Positions 1-7,082 of a stretch of DNA of 26,870 nucleotides are shown in pieces (within the stretch, counting starts at the first letter, position 1; every line of letters starts with the position of its first letter). Position numbers and translations under genes: made by a program. The DNA is taken from contig WFSP01000065.1 in the NCBI GenBank assembly GCA_015485995.1, forward strand, positions 1 to 26,870. Reading direction: 5' to 3'. Under the pieces are notes generated by a model that had not been told where the DNA came from, ran no database searches, and was given only the letters and a program-made list of their open reading frames with translations. This DNA comes from Caldisericales bacterium. Its GTDB lineage: Bacteria > Caldisericota > Caldisericia > Caldisericales > Caldisericaceae.

Positions 1-317
1 ACTATAAAGTTTACAAACGGAACTATTATCAGAATGCCCCACCAATCAGGCTTACCGCGTGCCGCAGCAATCTTCATCCATACGATTACGCCTATAACGA
101 TATTAACGACAGGAATAAGGAAAAGCAAAAACCACCATAGCGGCTCCTCCGCAATTTGCAACATTAAAAAAACATTTACGATTGGCACCCAAGCAAACCA
201 CGCATTTTCAGAGTGCCCGGTTTTCTGAGCAATTACATACAAACTGTAAGAAAAATACAAATAGAAAACAATCGATGTGATCCACGCAAAGGTGGAAGGA
301 AAATAATTTGTGTGCAT
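1..317 (-). CDS. DUF5684-like small integral membrane protein, 3' end cut by window edge
   Basis: An ATG at 317 (read leftward) follows an AGGAGG ribosome site with a 5 to 6 nt gap. The frame stays open to the window edge, giving about 105 residues. The translation is strongly hydrophobic, with a first membrane segment around residues 12-33. Tryptophan- and proline-rich loops then separate further segments (motifs AWFAWVPIVN, PLWWFLLFLIPVVN, ARGKPDWWGI). This pattern of short hydrophobic stretches with Trp-Gly and Pro-x-x-Asn turns matches, as I recall it, the DUF5684 family of small bacterial membrane proteins, whose function is unknown. It is divergent from the TPR gene at 456 and shares a 138-bp intergenic region with it. 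The C-terminus is not visible, so domain completeness cannot be judged. Confidence 0.7.
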   Translation of the reverse strand, partial: MHTNYFPSTFAWITSIVFYLYFSYSLYVIAQKTGHSENAWFAWVPIVNVFLMLQIAEEPLWWFLLFLIPVVNIVIGVIVWMKIAAARGKPDWWGILIIVPFVNFI

Positions 318-351
318 AAAGCCCTCCTTTATTTTTAAATTACACTACAAT

Positions 352-379
352 AGTATAATAAAGCATAAATGTATGCAAA
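352..379 (-). promoter_or_regulatory. Promoter for the DUF5684-like gene, overlapping palindromic half-sites
   Basis: On the minus strand a -35-like TTTGCA (plus 374-379) sits 16 bp from a -10 TATACT (plus 352-357), ahead of the gene starting at 317. The -35 lies inside a cluster of GCATA/TATGC half-sites at 363-387, so an operator is possible. Read by eye only. Confidence 0.4.
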
Positions 380-397
380 GCATATGCAGATACAAAC

Positions 398-428
398 TTG
401 ATTTTTTGCTACAATCAATTAATATAAT
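398..428 (+). promoter_or_regulatory. Possible promoter for the TPR gene
   Basis: TTGATT (398-403) and a perfect TATAAT (423-428) precede the GTG start at 456. The 19-bp spacer is longer than the 16 bp typical of the other promoters in this window, so the -35 assignment is weak and the -10 is the stronger part. Confidence 0.4.
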
Positions 429-455
429 GAAAACCGGAGATTATGGAGGTGGGTA

Positions 456-1175
456 GTGAAAAAAAATAAATGGGCATTATTACTGTTTTTAGCGTATATT
501 ACAGGTTTTATCTTGTATTTTATCCCTAATTTTAAGGACATTGGTGGTGGAATTTTGATAGCAGCAATCATACTGCATATTATTTATACATTTTCCCCGC
601 ACCAACGCGCTGCCGTTAGTATGCTTAATGCGAGGCGTGCAACTGAATTAGGAAATATAGACAAGGCATATCAATATATTCAACAGTACTTAAGGCTTAG
701 TAAGGACAAATTGTTAATTGGTTATTTGCTCAGCACTTCTAAAAAGTCAAAAGGATATTACGAAAAACTTGCTTCCACGCTCGAGGATGACCTAAATAAA
801 AATGATACACCTATCTTTAGGTATCTCACTGCAAGCGTTTATTATAGCATTAGCAATTTGGAAAAAACAATAGAAATTCTGAAAGGAATTCCTGAGGATA
901 AGCTTGATATTGAAACTGTACGCCTATTAGGAACTGCTCTTTTTGAAAATAAAAATTTTGATGAAGCAATTAAGGTATTTAAATTAAAGGAAAGAAGAGA
1001 AGGCACTCCTACACCTGAGGAACTTAATATACTACTGGGAATAGGGTTGGTTTATGCAGAAAAGGACGATATGGACGAAGCAGAACGTTACTACAGAAAA
1101 GTTCAGAAATTTAACCCTGCATTCCCGGAACTCTCGACATTAAAGAAGAAAATATTTCCTGATGAAGAAAATTAG
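456..1175 (+). CDS. Membrane-anchored TPR protein
   Basis: The start is GTG, supported by a GGAGGTG ribosome site just upstream. Two hydrophobic segments (about residues 6-24 and 30-47) form an N-terminal membrane anchor. The remaining ~190 residues are helical and soluble, with tetratricopeptide-like pairs: around residues 62-80, around 125-175 (FDEAIKVFKL), and a clear C-terminal one (YAEKDDMDEAERYYRKVQKFNP). The region is probably cytoplasmic and serves protein-protein interaction. No enzymatic motif is visible. The stop overlaps the start of the next gene by 14 bp, so the two are almost certainly co-translated. The specific function is unknown; a scaffold or assembly role is only inferred from the fold. 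Confidence 0.8.
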   Translation: MKKNKWALLLFLAYITGFILYFIPNFKDIGGGILIAAIILHIIYTFSPHQRAAVSMLNARRATELGNIDKAYQYIQQYLRLSKDKLLIGYLLSTSKKSKGYYEKLASTLEDDLNKNDTPIFRYLTASVYYSISNLEKTIEILKGIPEDKLDIETVRLLGTALFENKNFDEAIKVFKLKERREGTPTPEELNILLGIGLVYAEKDDMDEAERYYRKVQKFNPAFPELSTLKKKIFPDEEN

Positions 1176-1680
1176 CATTGTAGGGCTGCTTAACCTAAAC
1201 GCTCTTTTTTTGTTTGACAAGTTTAACAAGAATTTCGAAAATACAGTAAATGCCGCATACAAAATAAACGAAGACGGGGCTAACTCCGTAGTTGTTTGGG
1301 GCAACACCTTTAAAACACGCCTTAAAGTCTATGAGTACTTAAAAGGTAGATTGGATATTCCGGTAGTTCCATTTGTTTCTTCCGAAACACAGTTTGCAGA
1401 GATTCTAAATGAAAAAAGAGTTTTCGCTAAAAAAGATTTTCCTGAAACAATCTTTGCGCTAAGACCTAAAAGTATAAACTTTTTAGAAGAAAAAATTTCC
1501 GACGCGGTCCTGATAACTAACAAAGATATAACAAAAGTTTTCAAAACTACTCCGGATTTTATACCTGAGTATGCTACTATTACCGCCTTCAGGCTATGCG
1601 AATTGAGCTACAAATTTTTGATTACTGAAGAAGTACTTAGTGCCCGGAAGGGCACTAAGCTATGTAAAAAATTATTTTAA
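1162..1680 (+). CDS. Uncharacterised 172-aa protein, faint PrpR-N-like pattern
   Basis: I do not recognise this protein. It begins with ATG inside the last codons of the TPR gene (14-bp overlap), so it belongs to the same transcription unit. The first ~85 residues alternate beta strands and helices: MKKISIVGLL, then AAYKINEDGANSVVVWGNTFKTRL without a break, then DIPVVPFVSS. The run of helix, 'gad-V-V-V-w-G-n-t', then 'iPVV' loosely resembles the N-terminal sensor domain of PrpR-type activators, but no DNA-binding or ATPase part follows. No signal peptide or membrane segment is present. The last 15 codons contain a perfect 10-bp hairpin. The gene ends inside the 3' end of the convergent mtnA (9-bp overlap). 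The function is open. Confidence 0.6.
   Translation: MKKISIVGLLNLNALFLFDKFNKNFENTVNAAYKINEDGANSVVVWGNTFKTRLKVYEYLKGRLDIPVVPFVSSETQFAEILNEKRVFAKKDFPETIFALRPKSINFLEEKISDAVLITNKDITKVFKTTPDFIPEYATITAFRLCELSYKFLITEEVLSARKGTKLCKKLF
1636..1659. terminator. Perfect hairpin between convergent genes, inside the 3' coding end
   Basis: CTTAGTGCCC (1636-1645) and its exact reverse complement (1650-1659) flank a GGAA loop, a 10-bp stem with a GNRA-type tetraloop. It lies within the last codons of the 172-aa gene and 13 bp past the mtnA stop. Neither side has a clean U-tract, so it may act as a bidirectional terminator or 3' end stabiliser rather than a classic intrinsic terminator. Confidence 0.5.
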
Positions 1681-2706
1681 GATTTTCTTTATTGATTCTT
1701 TGAATGGTTTACGTAAAACACCCTTGTCTGTAATAATCGCATCTATTAAAGCATTAGGCGTTACATCAAACGCAGGGTTATACACCTGTATTCCTTCAGG
1801 TGCAATTCTTTTACCACCACAATGCGTTACTTCTTCAGAGTTTCTTTCCTCTATCGGAATTTCCACACCTCGTTCTATTGCGGGGTCAATTGTTGAAATA
1901 GGGGCGGCAACATAAAAAGGAATCTTATGATACATAGCAAGAATAGAAAGTGTATATGTTCCAATCTTATTCGCAGTATCCCCATTTGATGCAATTCGGT
2001 CGGCTCCAACTACAATCCCGTCTACAAGTCCCTTACTCATAATAAACCCACTCATATTGTCAGTAATAAGATGAAACGGAATACCGGCTTCTTTAAGCTC
2101 AAGCGCAGTAAGCCGCGCACCCTGAAGATAGGGACGCGTTTCCAAAGCAATTGCCTTAATATCACTATACTTTTCAAAGGACCTTCGTATTACTGAAAAA
2201 GCAGTTCCGTACTTAACCGTTGCAAGCGCTCCAGTATTGCAAATTGTCATTATAGTATCGCCATTCTTAAAAAGCGAAGAGCCATATTCTCCTATACTGA
2301 AATTTCTATCTGCATCTTCTTTCTCCATAGCAATTGCTTCTGAGAGAATTGCTTTCTTGACTTCGCTTATAGGTTTATCCGCAAGTTTATCTGCAAACTC
2401 TACTATTCTTGCAGTTGCCCATTTTAAGTTTACAGCCGTCGGCCTTGAGGCATCAAGATACTTTTTAGACTCTTTCAGTTTTTCAAAAAATAAACCTTTT
2501 TCTTCAGGTATATTCTTAATACCCAAATACATCCCATAAGCAGCTGCTACACCTATTGCAGGTGCACCTCTAATCTTCATTTTGTTTATTGCTTCCCATA
2601 CATCTTCTATTGTTTCACAGGGAACATCAATAAATTCAAAAGGGAGTTTTCTCTGATCCAGAATATGAAGTACTCCCTTTTGAAACTGTAAGGACCTAAC
2701 TTCCAT
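1672..2706 (-). CDS. mtnA: S-methyl-5-thioribose-1-phosphate isomerase (eIF2B-like family)
   Basis: This isomerase family converts 5-methylthioribose-1-phosphate to methylthioribulose-1-phosphate in methionine salvage. At 344 residues it has the usual length. Conserved blocks are RGAPAIGVAAAYG (46-58), CNTGALATV with the catalytic Cys at 156, ETRPYLQGARLTA (189-201), GADRIASNGDTANKIGT with the catalytic Asp at 236, and EERNSEEVTHCGG (287-299). The start at 2706 lies 2 bp after the rpmB stop. The ribosome site is poor (AAGG touching the ATG), so translation is probably coupled to rpmB. No other methionine-salvage kinase or enolase lies here. A ribose-1,5-bisphosphate isomerase activity cannot be excluded within this superfamily, but the motifs favour MtnA. 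Confidence 0.9.
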   Translation of the reverse strand: MEVRSLQFQKGVLHILDQRKLPFEFIDVPCETIEDVWEAINKMKIRGAPAIGVAAAYGMYLGIKNIPEEKGLFFEKLKESKKYLDASRPTAVNLKWATARIVEFADKLADKPISEVKKAILSEAIAMEKEDADRNFSIGEYGSSLFKNGDTIMTICNTGALATVKYGTAFSVIRRSFEKYSDIKAIALETRPYLQGARLTALELKEAGIPFHLITDNMSGFIMSKGLVDGIVVGADRIASNGDTANKIGTYTLSILAMYHKIPFYVAAPISTIDPAIERGVEIPIEERNSEEVTHCGGKRIAPEGIQVYNPAFDVTPNALIDAIITDKGVLRKPFKESIKKILK

Positions 2707-2708
2707 CC

Positions 2709-2891
2709 TTATACAACCTTATATTTCTTTAGACAATCCGTGCAAACCCAGGCAACCTTAACTTTACCATTAATATTTACCTTTGCTTTATGCAGGTTCG
2801 GCAGGTATCTCCTTTTTGTTTTTCTATGGGAATGGCTTATATTATTGCCAACCATAGGACCTTTTCCGCAAATCTCGCATTTCCTGCTCAT
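2709..2891 (-). CDS. rpmB: 50S ribosomal protein L28, zinc-binding form
   Basis: This 60-residue basic protein has the L28 pattern: CEICGKGP at the N-terminus, the [15 protein letters not shown] core, and CTDC near the C-terminus. Cysteines 5, 8, 50 and 53 form a full C4 zinc site, so this is the metal-bound (C+) version. It acts in the large ribosomal subunit. A GGAGG ribosome site lies about 7 nt before the ATG. It is divergent from asp23-fakA, as in Bacillus subtilis (rpmB beside yloU-yloV), and is followed by mtnA in the same unit. Confidence 0.97.
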   Translation of the reverse strand: MSRKCEICGKGPMVGNNISHSHRKTKRRYLPNLHKAKVNINGKVKVAWVCTDCLKKYKVV

Positions 2892-2924
2892 TATTTACCT
2901 CCTAAACCTAAATTTAACCTTTAC

Positions 2925-2952
2925 ATTTTAAACAAATTTTCTTTTAATGCAA
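2925..2952 (-). promoter_or_regulatory. Promoter for rpmB-mtnA
   Basis: On the minus strand TTGCAT (plus 2947-2952) is separated by 16 bp from TAAAAT (plus 2925-2930), about 34 bp before the rpmB start. The spacing matches other promoters in the window. Confidence 0.5.
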
Positions 2953-2957
2953 TAGTT

Positions 2958-2966
2958 TGTTATAAT
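2958..2966 (+). promoter_or_regulatory. Extended -10 promoter for the asp23 operon
   Basis: TGTTATAAT gives a perfect TATAAT (2961-2966) preceded by a TGn extension. No good -35 is seen 16 to 17 bp upstream, as is usual for extended -10 promoters. The predicted start of RNA is near 2973, just before the AAGGAGG ribosome site. Confidence 0.6.
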
Positions 2967-2988
2967 ATTATTGCTTAAGGAGGTAAAT

Positions 2989-3321
2989 ATGGGAAAAATA
3001 ATAGTTTCAAAAAATGTTTTAGCAAAACTTGCTGCATTAATAACTATGGAATGCTATGGAGTAGTAGGGCTTGTACCTGTCAGTTTTACCGGAAGAGTTC
3101 TATCGTTATTAGGCAAACCCGACCTTACAAAGGGCATTAATGTAAAAATAGACGGGAAACAAGTATATTTCGAGATATACGTAGTTTTGCAGAATGGAGT
3201 AAAAGTTTCTGAAGTAGCCAAAACAATAATAAATCAGGTAAAATATAAATTAAATAAACTCACTGGTATAAAAAATATTGAAATTAAAGTTATAATCGCT
3301 GGCGTTAAACGGGAGGGCTAA
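2989..3321 (+). CDS. Asp23/Gls24 family envelope stress response protein (YloU-like)
   Basis: The start is ATG 2989, because AAGGAGG lies 6 nt upstream; an in-frame TTG at 2971 would precede the ribosome site and is rejected. The 110-residue protein has the Asp23 fold pattern: ISKNVLAKLAAL-type N-terminus (here VSKNVLAKLAAL), the GVVGLVP segment, VKIDGKQVYFEIYVVLQNGVKVSEVAKTI over the middle, and a closing 'I-x-N-I-x-I-K-V' strand. Members are small cytosolic or membrane-associated proteins linked to envelope homeostasis, without a known enzymatic activity. It sits immediately before fakA, the conserved yloU-yloV pairing, and its stop is 1 bp before the fakA GTG. Confidence 0.9.
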   Translation: MGKIIVSKNVLAKLAALITMECYGVVGLVPVSFTGRVLSLLGKPDLTKGINVKIDGKQVYFEIYVVLQNGVKVSEVAKTIINQVKYKLNKLTGIKNIEIKVIIAGVKREG

Positions 3322-3322
3322 A

Positions 3323-4945
3323 GTGGAATTGCTTAGACTTATGGAATTTAAAAAAATGTTTGAGGGTGCACTAATAAACCTCGGCAATAAAAAAGATATA
3401 GTAAATAAACTAAATGTGTTTCCTGTGCCGGATGGCGACACCGGAACGAATATGTTCCTTACGCTAAAAACCGCAATGGACGAAACCAAAAAGCATAACC
3501 CTGCTGACTTAAAGGAATTCGGTAAAGCAATTTGTGAAGGCGCCTTAATTGGAGGAAGAGGCAATTCAGGAGTGATATTATCACAAATATTCAAAGGATT
3601 TTTCGATTATATCGACGGCAAAGAAGAAGTTTCAATACCAGAATTTTCAGAAGCTTTGCTAAACGGGTCAAAAACTGCATACAAGGCCGTAATAAAACCC
3701 GTGGAAGGCACAATTCTTACGGTAATGAGCGCTATTGCTAAAAAAGCCATCGTACTTAGCAGAAATGAAACGAGCTTTAAAAATTTAATAAAAGAACTAC
3801 TAAAAGAGTCCCAAATAGTTCTTGAAAATACTCCCGAGCTTTTGCCTGTATTAAAAGAAGCCGGTGTTGTTGACTCAGGAGGCCAGGGACTTGTATTTAT
3901 AACAGAAGGTATGCTTATGGGGCTTGAAGGCAACATAAAAATAGAAAAAACATTTGAAGAGGAGATAGAAGAAATGGATAGAACAGCCCTTGGTGGAAAG
4001 CTTGAATTCAAATATGATACAGTGCTATTAATTGTGTCTTCTACTATAATTCCGGAGCAACTTCAAAATGACCTAAGGCAATTTGGGGACAGTATAGTTG
4101 TGGCTAAAACAGGAAACCTTACGAAAGTTCATGTTCATTCCAACGAACCCTACAAAGTGATGGAATTTGTGATGAAATATGGCGAACTGCGTGAAGCCCG
4201 TATAGAAAATATGCAGGAGGAGCAAGAAGCGTTCTTGAAAATGGCCACCCCGTCGGCTCCGGGAACTACCGGCATAAAGAAACCGTTCTGCATAATCTCT
4301 GTTTCACAGGGAGAAGGCTTTGACGATATATTTGCCAGTATAGGAGTTGATGTTATTGTAAGTGGCGGGCAAACTATGAACCCCTCAATTAACGACATAC
4401 TTTCAGCAGTTGCAAAATGCAAGAAAGATAAAGTTATAATTTTCCCTAACAATTCAAATATTATCCTTGCGGCAAAAGAGGCAGCTAAACTTTCAAAAGG
4501 GAAAAAAGTAGTAGTGCTACCTACAAAAAATATGGTGCAGGCAATTCCAATTGTTCTATCCTTCAATGCAGAAGAGGGATTTGGAAAAAATATAGAAAGA
4601 GCCAATGAAATGCTAAAGGAAATTCATTCATTTGCAGTAACCTACTCAGTTAGAGATACCGTATTAAAAGGAATGAAATTAAAAAAAGGAGATATTCTTG
4701 GCGCTGCAGATGGAGAAATTGTGTTGAAAGGTAACGACCCGGATAACGTTTTAACCGAACTATTCAAAAAGTATAAAAAAACGATAGAGGATTACGAAGT
4801 TGTAGGCATATATTACGGCAGAGGAGTAAAGAAAGAAAGGGCAGAAAAGTTAGGAGAGCAGATCGAAAAAATGTTTTCAGATATCGAAGTGGATGTTTCT
4901 TACGGGGGACAACCTTTCTATTTTTATTTAATTTCTATAGAATAA
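3323..4945 (+). CDS. fakA: Fatty acid kinase catalytic subunit FakA-like (DhaL/DegV-associated, YloV)
   Basis: The 540-residue protein matches FakA, which phosphorylates a fatty acid held by a DegV-type FakB for phospholipid synthesis. The start is GTG with GGGAGG 6 nt upstream. The N-terminal DhaL-type kinase domain shows PDGDTGTN (36-43, Mg-nucleotide aspartates), GGRGNSGVILSQ (78-89) and VDSGGQGL (183-190). The middle domain has KVHVHSNEP (268-276). The C-terminal region (from ~315) resembles a DegV-like fold (IISVSQGEGF, IVSGGQTMNPS). Where family members I recall have YCTEF, here the sequence is YDTVL (Asp 232), which would remove one proposed zinc-ligand cysteine. No fakB gene lies in this window. 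The next gene, punA, starts 10 bp downstream. Confidence 0.9.
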   Translation: MELLRLMEFKKMFEGALINLGNKKDIVNKLNVFPVPDGDTGTNMFLTLKTAMDETKKHNPADLKEFGKAICEGALIGGRGNSGVILSQIFKGFFDYIDGKEEVSIPEFSEALLNGSKTAYKAVIKPVEGTILTVMSAIAKKAIVLSRNETSFKNLIKELLKESQIVLENTPELLPVLKEAGVVDSGGQGLVFITEGMLMGLEGNIKIEKTFEEEIEEMDRTALGGKLEFKYDTVLLIVSSTIIPEQLQNDLRQFGDSIVVAKTGNLTKVHVHSNEPYKVMEFVMKYGELREARIENMQEEQEAFLKMATPSAPGTTGIKKPFCIISVSQGEGFDDIFASIGVDVIVSGGQTMNPSINDILSAVAKCKKDKVIIFPNNSNIILAAKEAAKLSKGKKVVVLPTKNMVQAIPIVLSFNAEEGFGKNIERANEMLKEIHSFAVTYSVRDTVLKGMKLKKGDILGAADGEIVLKGNDPDNVLTELFKKYKKTIEDYEVVGIYYGRGVKKERAEKLGEQIEKMFSDIEVDVSYGGQPFYFYLISIE

Positions 4946-4955
4946 GAGGAAAAAA

Positions 4956-5744
4956 ATGGAAAAATATGTTGAATTCATAAAGGACAAAACCACATTCAAA
5001 CCAGATTTTGCAATTATCATTGGTTCCGGGCTTGGGTCAATTACAAAAAAAATAAAATTGCAAGAAAAGTTTTCTTACAAAGATATTCCAGATTTCCCGG
5101 TATCTACGGTGGCAGGTCACAAAGGAGAGCTCCTCTTAGGAGAGCTTGCCGGAAAAAAAGTATCGGTATTCAACGGCAGGGTTCACTTTTATGAAGGGTA
5201 TAATATGAAAGATGTTACTAAAAATGTCAGGCTTGCTGCAGGAATAGGTGCAAAAAACCTAATCATAACTAATGCATCAGGGGCAGTAAACAGCAGCTTG
5301 GAAGTTGGAGATATAATGTTGATAAATGACCATGTTAATTTTATTTTTGCGGAAAATCCATTGCGCGGGGAAAAAGGAAATGAACGTTTCGTGGATATGG
5401 TAAACACATACAATAAAACATATATCACTAAAGTGAAGAAAATTGCTCGTGAACAAGGGATAAATGTAAGAGAAGGAGTATACTGCGCAGTTTCAGGGTC
5501 AAATTATGAAACCATAGCCGAACTAAAACTGATGAATCGGCTTGGAATAGATGCAGTCGGGATGTCAACAGTGCCTGAGGCAATAGTTGCCCGTTTTTTC
5601 AAGATGAATGTTTTAGGTTTTTCCTGCATTACCGACTCAGTATTTTCATCAGGAGAGGTTTCTCATGAAGAAGTAATTCAAGTAGCAGGAAAATGTGGAA
5701 TAAAAATAGAAACGTTAATTGAAGAATTCTTGAGGGAGGCTTAA
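4956..5744 (+). CDS. punA: Purine nucleoside phosphorylase, PNP-I family, with Asp at the base-selecting position
   Basis: This enzyme phosphorolyses purine nucleosides to base and (deoxy)ribose-1-phosphate. It has 262 residues, typical of trimeric PNP. Motifs: phosphate-binding IIGSGLGS (21-28), VAGHKGELLLG (52-62), FNGRVHFYEGY (72-82), TNASGAVN (105-112), the base-pocket glutamate in SNYETIAE (Glu 185), and GMSTVPE (202-208). In human-type and bacterial 6-oxopurine enzymes the later FS-x-ITN segment has Asn (human Asn243). Here it is FSCITDS, Asp 227. From what is known of the human Asn-to-Asp variant, this would favour 6-aminopurines such as adenosine or methylthioadenosine. It is followed by pdp after 3 bp. 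Confidence 0.9.
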   Translation: MEKYVEFIKDKTTFKPDFAIIIGSGLGSITKKIKLQEKFSYKDIPDFPVSTVAGHKGELLLGELAGKKVSVFNGRVHFYEGYNMKDVTKNVRLAAGIGAKNLIITNASGAVNSSLEVGDIMLINDHVNFIFAENPLRGEKGNERFVDMVNTYNKTYITKVKKIAREQGINVREGVYCAVSGSNYETIAELKLMNRLGIDAVGMSTVPEAIVARFFKMNVLGFSCITDSVFSSGEVSHEEVIQVAGKCGIKIETLIEEFLREA

Positions 5745-5747
5745 AAA

Positions 5748-7082
5748 ATGAATATTGTGGACATCATTGAAAAGAAAAAACAGGGCGACTTACTCACAGG
5801 TACGGAAATTAGTTATATTGTTCAAGGATATTCGAAAGGTGAAATACCTGACTATCAAATTTCTTCCCTGCTTATGGCAATTTGGTGCAAAGGAATGAAT
5901 AAGAAAGAAACTGCAGAACTTACGCTTTCGATGGTAAGAAGTGGGAAAACAATAGACCTAACAAAAATAAAAGGCATTAAAGTTGACAAACATAGCTCAG
6001 GTGGAGTTGCAGATACGGTTTCCCTTCCACTTGTTGCACTTGTTGCAGCAAACGATGTACCAGTTGCAAAAATGTCAGGTAGAGGATTAGGGCATACGGG
6101 CGGCACAATAGACAAACTCGAATCAATTCCTGGGTTTAAGGTAGAAATCCCTATCGAAGAATTTATAGAAATCGTAAACAGGGTCGGGGGAGCAATTGTT
6201 GCACAAAGCGGAGAGCTTGTCGTTGCAGATAAAAAAATGTATGCATTGAGAGATGTAACCGGAACCGTAGACAGTATTCCACTCATTGCATCCAGCATTA
6301 TGAGCAAAAAAATTGCTGCGGGTGCCGATGCAATAGTTCTCGATGTAAAAGTTGGGGATGGTGCTTTTATGAAAAACATTGAGGATGCAAAAGAACTTGC
6401 AAAAACAATGGTAGAAATCGGGGATTCTGTTGGCAGGGAAACAGTTGCCTATATCACAGATATGAACCAACCCTTAGGAGATGCAATAGGCAATTCAATA
6501 GAGGTAGAAGAAGCAGTAAGTGTGTTAAAGGGAAAGGGCGACAAAAGATTAGTAGAAGTAATAAAAACCCTTGGGGGAGAAATGCTCTATCTTGGAGGAA
6601 AAGCAAAAAATAGCAAAGAAGGAAAGTCTATGATAGAAAAATCAATTCAAGATAAAACAGGGCTTAAAAAGTTTGGAGAAATTATCAAAACACAAGGCGG
6701 AAATCCAAGCATTGTAGAAGACTTCTCGCTTCTTCCGCAGGCAAAGTTTAAAATACCAGTAACGGCAAAAGAGGATGGCCACATAAAAGAAATGGAAACA
6801 GAAGCAATTGGAAAACTTGCTGCATTTCTGGGTGCAGGCAGAACAAAAAAGGGTGACAAAATCAATCTTGCCGTAGGAATAATCTTACCAAAAAAGGTTG
6901 GCGATTTTGTTAAAAAAGGTGAGCAAATCGCCACGATTCTTTCAGATGACAAAGATAAGGGCGAAACGGCCGCAAAAAAGCTTTTGGAGCTTATTAAGTT
7001 CAGCAAAAATCCTGTAAAACCGCTGCCGCTTGTATATTATAAAATTTCAAAAGAAGGTATAGAAAAATTATTTAATGAATAA
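5748..7082 (+). CDS. pdp: Pyrimidine-nucleoside / thymidine phosphorylase
   Basis: The enzyme cleaves uridine or thymidine with phosphate. The 444-residue length is normal. The N-terminal helical domain (1-65) is followed by the phosphate site KHSSGGVAD (81-89). The family signature SGRGLGHTGGTIDKLE spans 110-125, and ALRDVTGTVDSIPLIASSIMSKK spans the nucleoside pocket near 167-189 (one stretch in the protein, quoted in part). The usual HSTGGVGD reads HSSGGVAD here, a conservative change. A GGGAGG ribosome site lies just before the ATG. The stop overlaps the next gene by 8 bp. With punA it makes a two-enzyme nucleoside phosphorolysis pair feeding ribose-1-phosphate metabolism. Uridine versus thymidine preference cannot be read from the sequence. 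Confidence 0.93.
   Translation: MNIVDIIEKKKQGDLLTGTEISYIVQGYSKGEIPDYQISSLLMAIWCKGMNKKETAELTLSMVRSGKTIDLTKIKGIKVDKHSSGGVADTVSLPLVALVAANDVPVAKMSGRGLGHTGGTIDKLESIPGFKVEIPIEEFIEIVNRVGGAIVAQSGELVVADKKMYALRDVTGTVDSIPLIASSIMSKKIAAGADAIVLDVKVGDGAFMKNIEDAKELAKTMVEIGDSVGRETVAYITDMNQPLGDAIGNSIEVEEAVSVLKGKGDKRLVEVIKTLGGEMLYLGGKAKNSKEGKSMIEKSIQDKTGLKKFGEIIKTQGGNPSIVEDFSLLPQAKFKIPVTAKEDGHIKEMETEAIGKLAAFLGAGRTKKGDKINLAVGIILPKKVGDFVKKGEQIATILSDDKDKGETAAKKLLELIKFSKNPVKPLPLVYYKISKEGIEKLFNE

Noticed and set aside
34..228. 64-codon plus-strand frame at the left edge
   Set aside because: It is antisense to the hydrophobic minus-strand membrane gene (1-317), which has a clear ribosome site and family-like sequence. 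The plus frame has neither.
1640..1915. 91-codon plus-strand frame starting in the hairpin
   Set aside because: It overlaps the antisense of mtnA's conserved C-terminus and has no family features.
2971..2988. Upstream TTG start for asp23
   Set aside because: The AAGGAGG ribosome site lies between it and the ATG at 2989, and would be inside the gene if the TTG were used.
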